NCBI GenBank assembly: GCA_001604385.1
Contig: LVBK01000020.1
Span: forward strand, 1-64,000
Direction: 5' to 3'
DNA: 64,000 nucleotides
Source: Spirochaetales bacterium Spiro_09
GTDB taxonomy: Bacteria; Spirochaetota; Spirochaetia; Treponematales; Treponemataceae
Part shown: piece by piece, positions 25,874 to 35,874 of the stretch
Numbering within the stretch: position 1 is the stretch's first letter
Layout of the letters: the number at the start of each line of letters is the position of its first letter
Made by a program: the position numbers and the translations under genes
Notes under the pieces: generated by a model
Told to the model about the DNA's origin: nothing
What the model saw: the letters and a program-made list of their open reading frames with translations, nothing else
Database searches by the model: none

Positions 25874-27408
25874 TTGTTCTCTCCTTGCGGAATTTTAGGG
25901 AAGGCCTCGTTTTCGAGTTCCCCGAGCCGGTTCGCGGGAATTGTCTGTATGCGGAAGGGACTGCGGATGAGGGCCAGCACCGGCTGATCGCTTGCCGGAA
26001 GGCGTCCGCCGAGCGATGACAAGGCGGTTGTGGAATCCGGCCAGTTGATGTCTTGTGGTACTGGCGGTCGTCCGTCCAGGTACAATTCACGATCAATAAA
26101 GTACCAGCTTGCGGTGTACAGGGCGTTTGTTCCCGCGTTCGTGTCGAGCGCGACTATAGGCGTGCCGTCTGTCCATGCCCGGTTTATTGCCGAGCGGTAT
26201 TCCACGGTAAGGGCAAAGGGATGATCCTTGGCGAAGGGAGGCCGGATGATCGAACGTATCTGTCGTGGAATGAGGGGAAGCGAAAACAGTACGGCGAAGA
26301 GGACTGCTGACGCGAATACGGCAGGTGCGGTATACGCCCTCGCTGCCGGCATGACTGCCCGGAACGGCCTCCGTGCCAGAAGTTCGATATACCGGCAGAT
26401 AATAAGGAAGACAAGCGGAAGGACGGCCGAAAAATAGCGGTTGATAAAGGGCTCGGCCATTTTCAGGGGATGGACGCTGCTGACGGTGAATGTAATAAAA
26501 AAGAAAAACGAGAGGGCCGGAATGATGACGAGAAGCAGTTCCCGCGTGCGGTGTTTTACAAAGGTCCAGACGACGAGGGCGGCAAATACGGCAAAGGGAA
26601 TTTGCCAGTAGATCTGCAGATAGGGACTGCGATAGCGGTTGAATATTTCCCGCACAGATGACAGTCCTTCCATTCCCCCGAGATGATTGGTCGAGATTAT
26701 TTCCAGATGCCCGAAGCGATAGGCGGTAAAGCGCGCATAGAGGAGGGTTTCGACAATAAAGAGCATGAGCGGGATAGATCCAAAAATCAGGGAGTCCCGC
26801 ACCCAGGTTTCTTTACGATACAGGTAGATGAGGACAAACATGCCCGGCATGAAAAAAAGATTGGTGATTTTCGCCTCGTAGGCGAGGAACATCATGAAAG
26901 CGGCTATAGTCAGGGAAAAGAGCCGTTTAGTCGCAGGAGCCTGTACATAATATGCGAAGAATAGCACCATAGCCAGAATGTACGTGATGCTGAATATTTC
27001 GGGACGTACCTGCGAGGCTGACCGTATCTGGTAGGGAAAGAAGATGAGGCACAGGCAGGCAAGGACTGCAGTTTTTCTTCCGTACAGACGCTTTCCGAGG
27101 AGATAGAGGAGTATGGTTTGGACCAGTGAATTGAGAATGGGCATGACATAGTAGGCATTCGGGGCTGTTCCGGTAATCAGCTGTTGCGCCGCGACCGGAA
27201 GTATGACCGCCCAGCGGATGGTCCGGTGGTTGATGTAGGGATACTCCACCGCGGAGCCCTGGCTGATTGCCTTGGCCGAATACCAGTAATCCCGCTCGTC
27301 GATACCGGTGTGAATCATCATGACCGTCCACAGACGGATTACCAGGGTCAGGACAACAAGGCTTGCGACCAGTAGGTAATCGGCTCTTGATTTTCGAAGT
27401 GCGCTCAT
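25870..27408 (-). CDS. GT-C type glycosyltransferase (ArnT/PMT family 39)
   Basis: 512 residues from the ATG at 27,408; an alternative ATG at 27,441 adds 11. It has about 11-12 membrane helices. GIDERDYWYSAKAISQG in the first periplasmic loop holds the acidic residue pair (DE) expected for metal-dependent polyprenyl-phosphate-sugar transferases. It would transfer the sugar delivered by the following GT2 and GtrA proteins to an acceptor outside the cytoplasm. Neither start has a strong ribosome site. Confidence 0.78.
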   Translation of the reverse strand: MSALRKSRADYLLVASLVVLTLVIRLWTVMMIHTGIDERDYWYSAKAISQGSAVEYPYINHRTIRWAVILPVAAQQLITGTAPNAYYVMPILNSLVQTILLYLLGKRLYGRKTAVLACLCLIFFPYQIRSASQVRPEIFSITYILAMVLFFAYYVQAPATKRLFSLTIAAFMMFLAYEAKITNLFFMPGMFVLIYLYRKETWVRDSLIFGSIPLMLFIVETLLYARFTAYRFGHLEIISTNHLGGMEGLSSVREIFNRYRSPYLQIYWQIPFAVFAALVVWTFVKHRTRELLLVIIPALSFFFFITFTVSSVHPLKMAEPFINRYFSAVLPLVFLIICRYIELLARRPFRAVMPAARAYTAPAVFASAVLFAVLFSLPLIPRQIRSIIRPPFAKDHPFALTVEYRSAINRAWTDGTPIVALDTNAGTNALYTASWYFIDRELYLDGRPPVPQDINWPDSTTALSSLGGRLPASDQPVLALIRSPFRIQTIPANRLGELENEAFPKIPQGENK

Positions 27409-27472
27409 ATCTTTCGATGGTAGCATGCCTTTCGGGTTCATATCAATCTTGATCGCGTCTTCGAATATCTCG

Positions 27473-27490
27473 AGGCAGAAAGCGGCCGCT
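27473..27490 (+). repeat. Partial match to the dispersed repeat, copy F
   Basis: GAGGCAGAAAGCGGCCGC resembles the first part of the dispersed repeat. The rest of the 160-nt gap up to 27,570 is not clearly conserved and holds nothing else that I recognise. Confidence 0.35.
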
Positions 27491-27570
27491 TCTTCGATCC
27501 TTCCCTCATTTCGCTCTGTCTGGCTTACCGCGGGGGAATCGTCGCAATCCAGGAAGAATACGCGAGCGTG

Positions 27571-28476
27571 TCAGGGTAATTTTACCGTGGCGTTCAGGAC
27601 GAGGCGGTAGAATGAAACCGATCGGTTCTCTCCCTCCGCCATGCGTCTGTCCTGGTAAAATCCGTAATTTGCGGTTTCCCGGGTAAAGATGCGTTCTGTA
27701 TGCCATTGCGCGAGAAGGGCGGTCGAGACCTTTTGGGTGAGGTCAATATTCACGAGCGGGCCGAAAACGAACCGGACAAGATTTTCGCCCCACAGTTCTC
27801 CGCCCGCCGTCTGATACAGCGCCATTTCGGTTTCCATATAGACACCGGCCATACTCACTTTCAGCGGCATGGTATATCCCGCAAACCAGGATGATGCATA
27901 CACCCATCCGTTTCTGTTTTCGCCGGTATCTGCTTCAAAGAGCCAGGATTCGTCCTCTTTGGCCGCCGTATACCGCCGGTACCGTGCCTCATGGGAAGTT
28001 TGAAACACGACATGGTTCCATTCCCCGGGAAAGAGGGATGCAAGGTCGAAACGGAACACGCTGCCCGCGCGGGCTGATAGCACCAGGCCGTCGAAGGCGT
28101 CGCCGGTCAGGGTGTTGTCGTGTTCCTCCTTCCGTTCATTCATACGGAGTCCGTCAGCAATTGGAAGATTCCATCCCGATCCGGCAGAAACACCTGAAAA
28201 GACTTGCAAAAAGGCGATGGGTGTCAATCGGACTTCCGCCGTAGCGTTGACCGAGAGGGGAGACAGTGCCGCGCCCAGTGTCAGGTCAAGCGAGTTATCC
28301 CGTGTCAGCGGCCCCTCGCCTCGAAGCCACGGATGGACCCGCGTATGGAAAAATGATGCTTTCGCTTCGCCGATACTGGTCGCGACGATGTTGAGGCTGA
28401 GTGACGTTTTCGTCTCGCCGTACAGGTTGCACAGACCCAGCGCGATGAAAAGGATTGCGACTCCACGTTGTTTCAT
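27571..28476 (-). CDS. Exported protein of unknown function, probable outer-membrane beta-barrel
   Basis: 301 residues. A signal peptide ends near LCNLYGE. The rest is made of alternating hydrophobic/polar strands (TKTSLSLNIVATSIG, LDLTLGAALSPLS, FYRLVLNATVKLP at the end). This pattern and a C-terminal strand suggest a beta-barrel in the outer membrane, but I cannot name a family. AGGGG precedes the ATG. It follows a second exported protein by 45 nt on the same strand. Confidence 0.6.
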   Translation of the reverse strand: MKQRGVAILFIALGLCNLYGETKTSLSLNIVATSIGEAKASFFHTRVHPWLRGEGPLTRDNSLDLTLGAALSPLSVNATAEVRLTPIAFLQVFSGVSAGSGWNLPIADGLRMNERKEEHDNTLTGDAFDGLVLSARAGSVFRFDLASLFPGEWNHVVFQTSHEARYRRYTAAKEDESWLFEADTGENRNGWVYASSWFAGYTMPLKVSMAGVYMETEMALYQTAGGELWGENLVRFVFGPLVNIDLTQKVSTALLAQWHTERIFTRETANYGFYQDRRMAEGENRSVSFYRLVLNATVKLP

Positions 28477-28521
28477 CCCCTGTGGTACTCCTTGTGCCGG
28501 CAGTATGAGGTGAATCGGCCG

Positions 28522-29214
28522 TTATTTCAACCGGATTTCTGCCCGCTCGATGATCGATAAGGCAGTGGTTATCCCTTGCGTTCCGCTTCTGATCACCCCG
28601 TCCGATCCATCAATGCTTCCCGTTCCTGTCGGAGTGAATTCTGTCTTCCCCGGAGAGCCTGCGGTGATGAGCGCCTCGTACACGAGCGAGGGCTGACCGT
28701 TCACGCCGGAATAGTTTGCCTCTCCTTCCCGTGCTCTCTTCGGCCAGGATTGATTGTAATCGAAGCTGTGATTGACTTCGAGTCGCACCCGATAGCGGTG
28801 TCCCGGAATCAGGGACACGGTCGAGCCGCTCAGTGCAAGCCCCGCTTTCGGCGTTGCCGATGTTTCTGCATCCGTTGCCTGAATGCCGCCTCTGGCGTGC
28901 GACCACACGGGAAGGGCTTCCGGCCGACCGTCTTTCGGACTGCCGATCCAGCTTTCCCGGGACGCACGCGAACTGACGGTCAGGGTTGCGATGAATTCAC
29001 CAGCCTCCGTTTCGATCCATGCCGCAATCTGCGGCGCCTTTTTCATGGGGACAGGGCCTATCCACATGGTAGTATTCCATCGCTTGCCGGGTATCACCTC
29101 CAGCTCATAGTTGACGTTCACTGTTTGGGCTGAAAGCGGGAAGCCCGATGCCATCACGATACCGTACAGTACTGCAATCAATACACCCCGGGGTGTTTTG
29201 TCTGGTTTCACCAT
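28522..29214 (-). CDS. Exported DUF2271-like protein
   Basis: 230 residues. The signal peptide ends near FPLSAQ. The body shows a pattern that I associate with DUF2271: IAAWIETEAGEFIATLTVSS, then DAETSATPKAG and RYRVRLEVNHSFDYN. Such proteins often sit near thiamine/FMN-linked periplasmic proteins or in lipoprotein clusters; function is unknown. AAGGAGA precedes the ATG, and a TATACT box about 35 nt upstream gives a conventional leader. It may be co-transcribed with the barrel-like gene downstream. Confidence 0.6.
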   Translation of the reverse strand: MVKPDKTPRGVLIAVLYGIVMASGFPLSAQTVNVNYELEVIPGKRWNTTMWIGPVPMKKAPQIAAWIETEAGEFIATLTVSSRASRESWIGSPKDGRPEALPVWSHARGGIQATDAETSATPKAGLALSGSTVSLIPGHRYRVRLEVNHSFDYNQSWPKRAREGEANYSGVNGQPSLVYEALITAGSPGKTEFTPTGTGSIDGSDGVIRSGTQGITTALSIIERAEIRLK

Positions 29215-29277
29215 TGTCTCCTTAGTTTGCGCACATGCAGTATAACACGCAGGATGGCGAAAACTGATACAGTCTCC

Positions 29278-29868
29278 CTAGTTTGCGGCCTCGTAATCGT
29301 ATCGGACTGCGCGAATACTGATTACCGTCTGGATCTCGTATTTTTTGTTTTCCTCATCGATGCTCATATCCTGAAAACTGATTTGCATTTCGGTCATGGT
29401 CGTCTTTGTGTCGCGGTAGTACCAAAGAGCGGTTGCGCTTTCTATCCAGCCGTTTTCGCGGTCTTTCTTCCGTTTTTGCAGCTCTTTCGCTATCCATGCC
29501 CGTTTTGAGAACCCGCCCTCGCCAAAATCGCCATCAATAAACTGGCTGTCGTCCCAAAAATAGACTTGCAGATGAGGACGCGCCAACTTGCCGACTGCCA
29601 GTTCGTAGGGATCTTCCTGATCGGCGAACCGTTTTTGTACCGCAAGAACCTTTTCATAATAGGCCACGACTTCCTCGATAGGGGCCTTAACCGTGTACTC
29701 CCGCATAATTGCGTAATGCAATCCATTACCGTCAGGCTCCGTCATTTCACTCATCAGAACGGCGCCCTGATAGACTGGCAGTGCGTCAAGCGTTACCGGT
29801 GTTTGCGCCGAAGCGAATGTCATGAACAGCAACAGCACAGGAATCAATACTTTTTTTGACAGGTACAT
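29278..29868 (-). CDS. Exported protein of unknown function
   Basis: 196 residues from the ATG at 29,868, with AAGGAG upstream. A signal peptide ends near TFASAQ. The core (LPVYQGAVLMSEMTEPDG, YTVKAPIEEVVAYYEKVL) resembles secreted proteins in which a short amphipathic domain compares an applied stimulus over time. VQKRFADQEDPYELAVGKL and STALWYYRDT-like strands follow. No catalytic motif. The longer in-frame extension to 30,414 covers the opposite-strand DoxX-like gene and is not real. Confidence 0.55.
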   Translation of the reverse strand: MYLSKKVLIPVLLLFMTFASAQTPVTLDALPVYQGAVLMSEMTEPDGNGLHYAIMREYTVKAPIEEVVAYYEKVLAVQKRFADQEDPYELAVGKLARPHLQVYFWDDSQFIDGDFGEGGFSKRAWIAKELQKRKKDRENGWIESATALWYYRDTKTTMTEMQISFQDMSIDEENKKYEIQTVISIRAVRYDYEAAN

Positions 29869-30000
29869 TGAATTCTCCTTACAGAATGGTAAAAGTATAG
29901 CACGCGGACAGAAAAAAACCGGCCGCCTCTTTCTTCTGGACAATTGGCCGCCGACAGACCTACAATACAGGGGTGTACACGCATGAAAGGAGGAAAACTC

Positions 30001-30456
30001 ATGTCGGTAACGAAACAATCCATATCTTCTCTGGTTCTCCGCATCGCCCTTGCCTGTTTCCTGATCGCGACAGGCATCCTGACCCTGCAGCTCGATTCCG
30101 GTTTCTTCGGGAAACTGCAAGCCGGTTTCGCCGGCAACGAGCTGGCTACCGCCGTGCACAGCCTGTTCAAGGGCGACATGGCGAACATGCTTATCGTGCT
30201 TCTGGGCATCCTGGAGCTTGTAGCCGGAATCTTCCTGATCGTTGGCCTCTTCGTCACCGTCGGCCATTTCAACAAAATTGCGCTGGTCGCCATCCTGATT
30301 CTCTGGGTCGCGGTTATCATTCTGGTCGACATTCTGGGCAAGGGCGGCCTGATGGGCGGCGCTTTCAAAAACCTGGGAACCTTCCTGTCCTTCCTGAAAG
30401 TGCTTTCGGCCCATCTTTTGGTACTGGGCGCGATTCTTGCGTCCATGGAAGTCTGA
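30001..30456 (+). CDS. Small integral membrane protein (DoxX-like)
   Basis: 151 residues with four hydrophobic helices (about 10-30, 58-82, 86-107, 125-148). The layout and the opening LVLRIALACFLIATGILTL resemble DoxX-type membrane proteins, but the match is by shape rather than by key residues. AAAGGAGG lies 8 nt before the ATG. Its TGA stop is the first codon of a dispersed repeat. Confidence 0.6.
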   Translation: MSVTKQSISSLVLRIALACFLIATGILTLQLDSGFFGKLQAGFAGNELATAVHSLFKGDMANMLIVLLGILELVAGIFLIVGLFVTVGHFNKIALVAILILWVAVIILVDILGKGGLMGGAFKNLGTFLSFLKVLSAHLLVLGAILASMEV

Positions 30457-30569
30457 GGCAGATCGTCCTTGCAGGCGTGACGGCGAAAGCGGCCTGCGCC
30501 GCTTTCGCCTTGTCGACGCTCGGAGCCCCCTCGGTCGCGAAATAATTCGGCGCGCCCTCGTTTTCGCGG
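30454..30569 (+). repeat. Dispersed intergenic repeat, copy A
   Basis: It begins with TGAGGCAGA on the stop codon of the DoxX-like gene. A 12-bp perfect hairpin follows (GGCGAAAGCGGC / GCCGCTTTCGCC around CTGC, 30,482-30,509), then CGGAGCCCCC (30,521-30,530) and a tail like copy B. The hairpin may stop transcription before rmuC, but no T-tract follows. Confidence 0.7.
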
Positions 30570-30582
30570 TATACTATCCGGT
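30570..30582 (+). promoter_or_regulatory. -10 box directly before rmuC
   Basis: TATACT (30,570-30,575) is followed by 7 nt and the rmuC ATG. There is no convincing -35 hexamer and no ribosome site, so the transcript is predicted to be leaderless. Confidence 0.5.
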
Positions 30583-31881
30583 ATGGAAAACCTTCTTGCA
30601 GTAGCGCTTGCCTTCATTTCTGTCGTCGAGCTCATATTTCTCGCCATTGTATTGATTCGTCTTGCATCCGTCTCCCGCTCCGTTTCATACGTTGCCTCGC
30701 TCGAAAAAAGACTCGATGCCACCGAGCGCGCACTCCGGGACGAGTTTGCCCGCAGCCGGGACGAATCCGCCCGGTCGGCGCGCCAATCCCGCGAGGAACT
30801 TTCGGCAACCTTTACCCAATTTACCGGACTGGTAACCCAACGTCTCTCCGGCATACAGGATTCCCTTTCCGTGTCCTCGCGTCACAGCCGGGAAGAGCTT
30901 GCCCTTTCGCTGAAATCCTTCGAGGGCAAGGTCGACGCGATGCGCGACGCCGTGGAGAAAAAACTGATGGCCATCCAGCAGGACAACAGCGCCAAACTGG
31001 AGAAAATGCGCGAAACGGTGGACGAAAAATTGCATAAAACCCTTGAAACGCGCCTCGGGGAATCGTTCAAGCTGGTCAGCGAGCGACTCGAACTGGTGCA
31101 AAAGGGCTTGGGTGAAATGCAAAGCCTCGCGACCGGCGTCGGCGACCTGAAAAAAGTCTTGTCGAACGTGAAAACGAAGGGCGTTCTGGGCGAGTACCAG
31201 CTGGGCGCCATATTGGAGCAGCTTCTTACGCCCGCCCAGTACGAGGCTAACGTAAAAACCAGAAAGGGCTCGAACGACATTGTCGAGTTTGCGGTCAAAA
31301 TACCGGGCAAGGATGACTCATCTCGCGTGGTGTGGCTTCCGATAGACGCGAAGTTTCCGACCGAGGACTATTCCCGCCTGATGGCTGCCTGCGAAACGGG
31401 GGATAGCGCCGACATTGACGGGGCATCGAAAGCCCTGAAGGCAAAAATTGTTCAGTTCGCCAAAGACATCAGCGCAAAATACCTGGACCCGCCGAATACA
31501 ACCGACTTTGCCATCATGTTTTTACCCTTCGAAGGACTCTTTGCCGAAGTCTTGCGGATTCCCGGCCTCTTTGAAAGCGTCCAGCGCGACTACCGCATTA
31601 CCATCACCGGCCCGACCACCATCTCGGCCTTCCTTTCCAGTTTGCACATGGGCTTCCGCAGTCTTGCCGTGGAGCGCCGTACCAGTGAAATTTGGGAATT
31701 GCTCGGCGCGGTAAAGACCGAATTCGGCAAGTTCGGCGAGGTCCTTGAAAAGACCAAACAAAAACTGGATGCGGCAAGCCGGGAAATAGACCAGGCAGGC
31801 GTGCGGAGCCGGTCAATCGAGCGACAGCTCCGCAGTGTACAGGAACTGCCTGCCGAAAGCGCGCGACTGGTGCTGGAATAA
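30583..31881 (+). CDS. rmuC: RmuC-family DNA recombination protein
   Basis: 432 residues. The N-terminal membrane anchor is at about 4-25, then a long coiled coil to about 190. The RmuC core follows (GVLGEYQLGAILEQLL, VWLPIDAKFPTEDYSRL, FAIMFLPFEGLFAEVLR, ITGPTTISAFLSSLHMGF). The core is related to PD-(D/E)XK nucleases; DAK is the expected active-site pattern. RmuC limits inversion of short inverted repeats in E. coli. The predicted leaderless start removes any ribosome site. Confidence 0.92.
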   Translation: MENLLAVALAFISVVELIFLAIVLIRLASVSRSVSYVASLEKRLDATERALRDEFARSRDESARSARQSREELSATFTQFTGLVTQRLSGIQDSLSVSSRHSREELALSLKSFEGKVDAMRDAVEKKLMAIQQDNSAKLEKMRETVDEKLHKTLETRLGESFKLVSERLELVQKGLGEMQSLATGVGDLKKVLSNVKTKGVLGEYQLGAILEQLLTPAQYEANVKTRKGSNDIVEFAVKIPGKDDSSRVVWLPIDAKFPTEDYSRLMAACETGDSADIDGASKALKAKIVQFAKDISAKYLDPPNTTDFAIMFLPFEGLFAEVLRIPGLFESVQRDYRITITGPTTISAFLSSLHMGFRSLAVERRTSEIWELLGAVKTEFGKFGEVLEKTKQKLDAASREIDQAGVRSRSIERQLRSVQELPAESARLVLE

Positions 31882-31889
31882 GGACCGTT

Positions 31890-33089
31890 CTATGAAACGT
31901 GTTTTTTCCGCTCGTTCGTAGAGCGAAGTCCCCATATCAGCAGGACTATCCCCAGGAGGGGCAGGACGCTCAGGACCCACATCAATTGCCGGTATGAGCC
32001 GCTCAGGTCATGGGCAATGCCTCCCGCCCAGGGGCCGATCAGGGCCGCTGCTCCGTAACAGGCAAAAATCCAGGGGTACACGCGTCCTATCGCTCCGCTT
32101 CCGTAATAGCGCTCGGTAAATGTGGCAAATATGACCAGACTTGCGCCGAATTGAAGACCGGCAAGAAAAATACCGGCAAGAAACCAGATAGGCCGGTTTT
32201 CCCCCAGGGCAAGAAGGATAAATCCGCACATCATCACTGCGAGAGATAGCGACAGGGTGCGGCTGGCAAGCTTGTCCATAATAATGCCCCACAAGAGGCG
32301 CCCTCCGGCGTTTCCCAGGGTCAGCAGTCCAATGGTAAGCGCGCTCCAGGCATATAACCCGTACTCGCTGGCCATGTTCAGGGCAGCTCCTATGACGATC
32401 AAACCGCCAATGGTTGACAAAAACATGGCACCTGCAAGGGCCCAGAAAATCCTGCTGCGGTAAAAGGGTCTTTGGTGCGATAAAATGCGGGGCACGGGAT
32501 CGCCCCCGGTTGGGCGACCCTGATGAGTCTCCTGGGGCGCCCTTTGAAGAAACAGGGCGGATATACCAATAACCAGGGTTCCCGTGACGGCGATAATCCC
32601 GAAGATGTCGTTGATTGAATGGCCCTGTGCGGCCAGAGCCTTGCTTAAACTGCCGCTCAAAAACGCTCCGCCTCCAAAACCCGTGACGGCCAGACCGGTT
32701 ACCATACCCTTACGATGGGGAAACCAGCCTGCGGCGGTGGATAGGGGACACACGTACCCAAAAGCAATTGAAAGACCCAGAACCGGACCGAGCGTTATCA
32801 ATAAACCGGGGTAGGATGGGCCTGCAAGACTTGCGCCGGCGAAGGCAAGGCCGAATAATACGGCACTGATCAAGGACATCAGGCGGGGTCCGATCCGGTA
32901 TACAAGTCTGCCGGTAATAATCGTCCCGAAGGCGAATACGCCGATCCCCAGTCCGTATATGAATTCCGTACGGGCTGAACTTAACCCGTAGGCCTCTCTG
33001 AGCTGTAGCCCGAAAAAAGACCAGGCATAGATGGTACCCAGACATATTTGCATGAGCAGGCCGGCTGCAAGTACGAGTATACCCTTCAT
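31890..33089 (-). CDS. MFS transporter of the oxalate/formate antiporter (OFA) type
   Basis: 399 residues with 12 helices. The opening, ILVLAAGLLMQICLGTIYAWSFF, is the family's diagnostic N-terminus, and GRLVYRIGPR is the helix 2-3 loop. OFA members exchange small carboxylates, but substrates differ widely. It overlaps the winged-helix regulator gene by 4 nt (ATGA), which therefore probably controls it. Confidence 0.86.
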   Translation of the reverse strand: MKGILVLAAGLLMQICLGTIYAWSFFGLQLREAYGLSSARTEFIYGLGIGVFAFGTIITGRLVYRIGPRLMSLISAVLFGLAFAGASLAGPSYPGLLITLGPVLGLSIAFGYVCPLSTAAGWFPHRKGMVTGLAVTGFGGGAFLSGSLSKALAAQGHSINDIFGIIAVTGTLVIGISALFLQRAPQETHQGRPTGGDPVPRILSHQRPFYRSRIFWALAGAMFLSTIGGLIVIGAALNMASEYGLYAWSALTIGLLTLGNAGGRLLWGIIMDKLASRTLSLSLAVMMCGFILLALGENRPIWFLAGIFLAGLQFGASLVIFATFTERYYGSGAIGRVYPWIFACYGAAALIGPWAGGIAHDLSGSYRQLMWVLSVLPLLGIVLLIWGLRSTNERKKHVS

Positions 33090-33385
33090 ATTGAGTCCTC
33101 CTTGCAGATGACGGTCAAAATGTCGCCGATGGAGCGGTGAGCCTCCAGGGGGTGGCGTAATGGCATGTGCCGGTTAATGGTATATTTGTTGCTGCGCCCA
33201 ACCCTGACTTTGGTAATTATGCCGTTCCCGGCCAAATCACTGATAATTTTTTGTACGGCCCGTTCCGTAATGCCGATTGCCGAGGCAACTTCCCGCAAGG
33301 GAAGATCCGGGTGTGTGGCCAGATAAAACAACACATGGCTATGGTTGGTGAAAAAAGTCCAGGGGCTCGGTTGTCTGGTATTCAT
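33086..33385 (-). CDS. Winged-helix transcriptional regulator
   Basis: 99 residues from the ATG at 33,385. The helix-turn-helix is LPLREVASAIGITERAVQKIISDL and the wing GIITKVRVGRSNKYTIN, close to the ArsR/MarR-like HTH_24 group. Longer starts at 33,415 and 33,445 exist, but a promoter ends 6 nt before 33,385, which makes it the probable (leaderless) start. It overlaps the MFS gene and presumably regulates it. Confidence 0.75.
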   Translation of the reverse strand: MNTRQPSPWTFFTNHSHVLFYLATHPDLPLREVASAIGITERAVQKIISDLAGNGIITKVRVGRSNKYTINRHMPLRHPLEAHRSIGDILTVICKEDSI

Positions 33386-33420
33386 ACCGGTATTGTAATG
33401 CGTAGTTTTATTCATGTAAA
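33386..33420 (-). promoter_or_regulatory. Promoter of the winged-helix regulator
   Basis: Read on the minus strand: TTTACA (33,420-33,415), 17 nt, TACAAT (33,397-33,392), 6 nt, ATG. A strong consensus placed immediately before a start codon. Confidence 0.65.
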
Positions 33421-33499
33421 TACATTCACGAATTTTTATTCGCATTTAATACGCACTGCGTTGCACAAAAACCGCGTAGCAGGTAGTGTATACGCATAA

Positions 33500-34373
<874 letters not shown>

Positions 34374-34625
34374 ATGACAACTGTTCGATTGCCCGTGGAG
34401 TATGAACAAAAACTGGAATACCTCGCTCAGATAAAGAACACATCAAAGAGCGACATAATTAAAGAAGCGCTCGATGTGCTCTTTAAGCGGGAAGAAACAG
34501 AAATTGATTCATTTACATTGGGCGAACCCTGTTTTGGTGTGTATGGCAGCGGGGATGGAACATTATCAACGACATATAAGCGCAGGATAAAGGACAAAAT
34601 CAATGGTAAAAGAGATACTCATTGA
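34374..34625 (+). CDS. Ribbon-helix-helix antitoxin
   Basis: 83 residues. TTVRLPVEYEQKLEYLAQ forms the beta strand and first helix, and KSDIIKEALDVLF the second, a typical RHH/CopG DNA-binding fold. The C-terminal half would hold the toxin. GAGG lies upstream of the ATG. It overlaps the PIN gene by 23 nt. The AT-rich base use of this pair differs from its neighbours and suggests mobility. Confidence 0.78.
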   Translation: MTTVRLPVEYEQKLEYLAQIKNTSKSDIIKEALDVLFKREETEIDSFTLGEPCFGVYGSGDGTLSTTYKRRIKDKINGKRDTH

Positions 34626-35037
34626 TGCTGGCCCGTTGATTGCGTTATTTGACCGTGATGATCATTTTCATGAATCTATTGTTCTGTTCCTGCAAAAAAC
34701 AAAGTATAGATTTATATCAACCCTTGCCGTGATTACCGAAGTAACCCATATGCTGGATTTTAATATTCGGGTGCAGATTGATTTTCTTGAATGGGTAATG
34801 AACCAGGGGATTATTATTGCAGACATAGGTCAGGAAGACTTGCTCAGAATAATTGAGTTAACCAGGAAATCTGACGATCTTCCAATGGGTTTTGCAGATG
34901 CGACATTAGTTGTCACCGCTGAAAAAACCGGGATCAGAGAAATTATCAGTATCGATACGGATTTCAATGTATACCGTTTGCCCGGAAAAGTGAAAATCGA
35001 AAACATTTATTTCAACAATATTGATAGCAGTACATAA
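34603..35037 (+). CDS. PIN-domain ribonuclease toxin
   Basis: 144 residues. LIDAGPLIALFDRDD carries the first acidic site, TEVTHML the second, and MGFADATLVVTAE the third; SIDTDFNVY completes the set. PIN toxins of this type cleave RNA when released from the antitoxin. Its last codons (FNNIDSST) lie in a short sequence that recurs at two other intergenic sites. Confidence 0.82.
   Translation: MVKEILIDAGPLIALFDRDDHFHESIVLFLQKTKYRFISTLAVITEVTHMLDFNIRVQIDFLEWVMNQGIIIADIGQEDLLRIIELTRKSDDLPMGFADATLVVTAEKTGIREIISIDTDFNVYRLPGKVKIENIYFNNIDSST
35012..35032 (+). repeat. 21-bp repeat, copy 1
   Basis: TCAACAATATTGATAGCAGT plus A. It lies at the end of the PIN toxin gene. It is identical at 53,157-53,177 and, in reverse, at 45,042-45,062. 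Confidence 0.7.
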
Positions 35038-35059
35038 GAGATCGCCCCTGCACGGGCGG

Positions 35060-35139
35060 CCGAATCCCCCCGGGGGATTCGGACCGGACGCGGCGGCTCC
35101 GCGCTGTGCACCTTCGCCCGGCAAGGACTTTCTGCCTCA
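35060..35139 (-). repeat. Dispersed intergenic repeat, copy C, with strong inverted repeat
   Basis: On the minus strand it starts with TGAGGCAGA on the araD stop codon (35,139-35,131), and CGGAGCCG follows 38 nt later. A perfect inverted repeat with 11-bp arms (35,060-35,070 and 35,072-35,082) and almost no loop closes it; this could help end the transcript of araD and of the PIN toxin. Confidence 0.6.
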
Positions 35140-35871
35140 ATCTTTTTTCTTTTGGCCGTAGTATGAACCGGGCCCATGCTTTCTCAGGTAGTGCTTTTCG
35201 ATGATGTAGTCGGGAAGGCTTTTGACGAGAGGGTTAAGGCTTTCAGTCAGCAGGGCAATGCGGGCCATTTCTTCGAGCACGGCCGCATGGTAGACCGCCT
35301 TCATGGCCGACGTACCCCAGGTAAAGGGTCCGTGGCCGCCAACCAGCACCATGGGAATTTCAGCCGGATCGAGCGAGCCACACTGGCCGGGAATGCCGTT
35401 CCGGAAGGCCTGTGCGATAAGTTCGCCCGTTTCACGTTCGTAGTCGCGGGCAACCGCGTCCGCATCCAGATAGGGTGTGCAGGGAACGGGCGTGCGCATG
35501 TGATCCGCGTGAGTAGTGCCAAGAAGGGGGATGGGCCGACACGCTTGTGCCCAGGCTGTCGCGTGGGTAGAGTGGGTATGAACGATGCCCCTGATGCCCC
35601 GGGAGGCGAATTCGCGGTAGAGCACGCGGTGGGTCGGTTCGTCGGAGGACGGGTTCAAATTCCCCTCGACGACCGTGCCCTCAAGATCCATGACGACCAT
35701 GTCGGCAGCTTTCAGTTCGTCGTAGGGAACTCCCGACGGTTTTATGGCAAAGACCGCGCGGCCATTGTCCCAGGCCGACACGTTGCCCCAGGTGTACAGG
35801 GCCAGTCCTTGCCGGGGAATCTCGAGGTTCGCCTTCCAGGCTTCTTCTTTGAGGGACTCATACACCGACAT
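35137..35871 (-). CDS. araD: L-ribulose-5-phosphate 4-epimerase
   Basis: 244 residues. Converts L-ribulose-5-phosphate to D-xylulose-5-phosphate, the last step of bacterial L-arabinose breakdown. The class II aldolase fold is seen: GLALYTWGNVSAWDN, IKPSGVPYDELKA, SSDEPTHRVLYREF, and the zinc-binding histidines in IVHTHSTHATAWAQ plus the later His in VLVGGHGPFTWG. It starts 3 nt after the araA stop, as the last gene of the lacI-araB-araA-araD operon. Confidence 0.94.
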   Translation of the reverse strand: MSVYESLKEEAWKANLEIPRQGLALYTWGNVSAWDNGRAVFAIKPSGVPYDELKAADMVVMDLEGTVVEGNLNPSSDEPTHRVLYREFASRGIRGIVHTHSTHATAWAQACRPIPLLGTTHADHMRTPVPCTPYLDADAVARDYERETGELIAQAFRNGIPGQCGSLDPAEIPMVLVGGHGPFTWGTSAMKAVYHAAVLEEMARIALLTESLNPLVKSLPDYIIEKHYLRKHGPGSYYGQKKKD

Positions 35872-35874
35872 TGG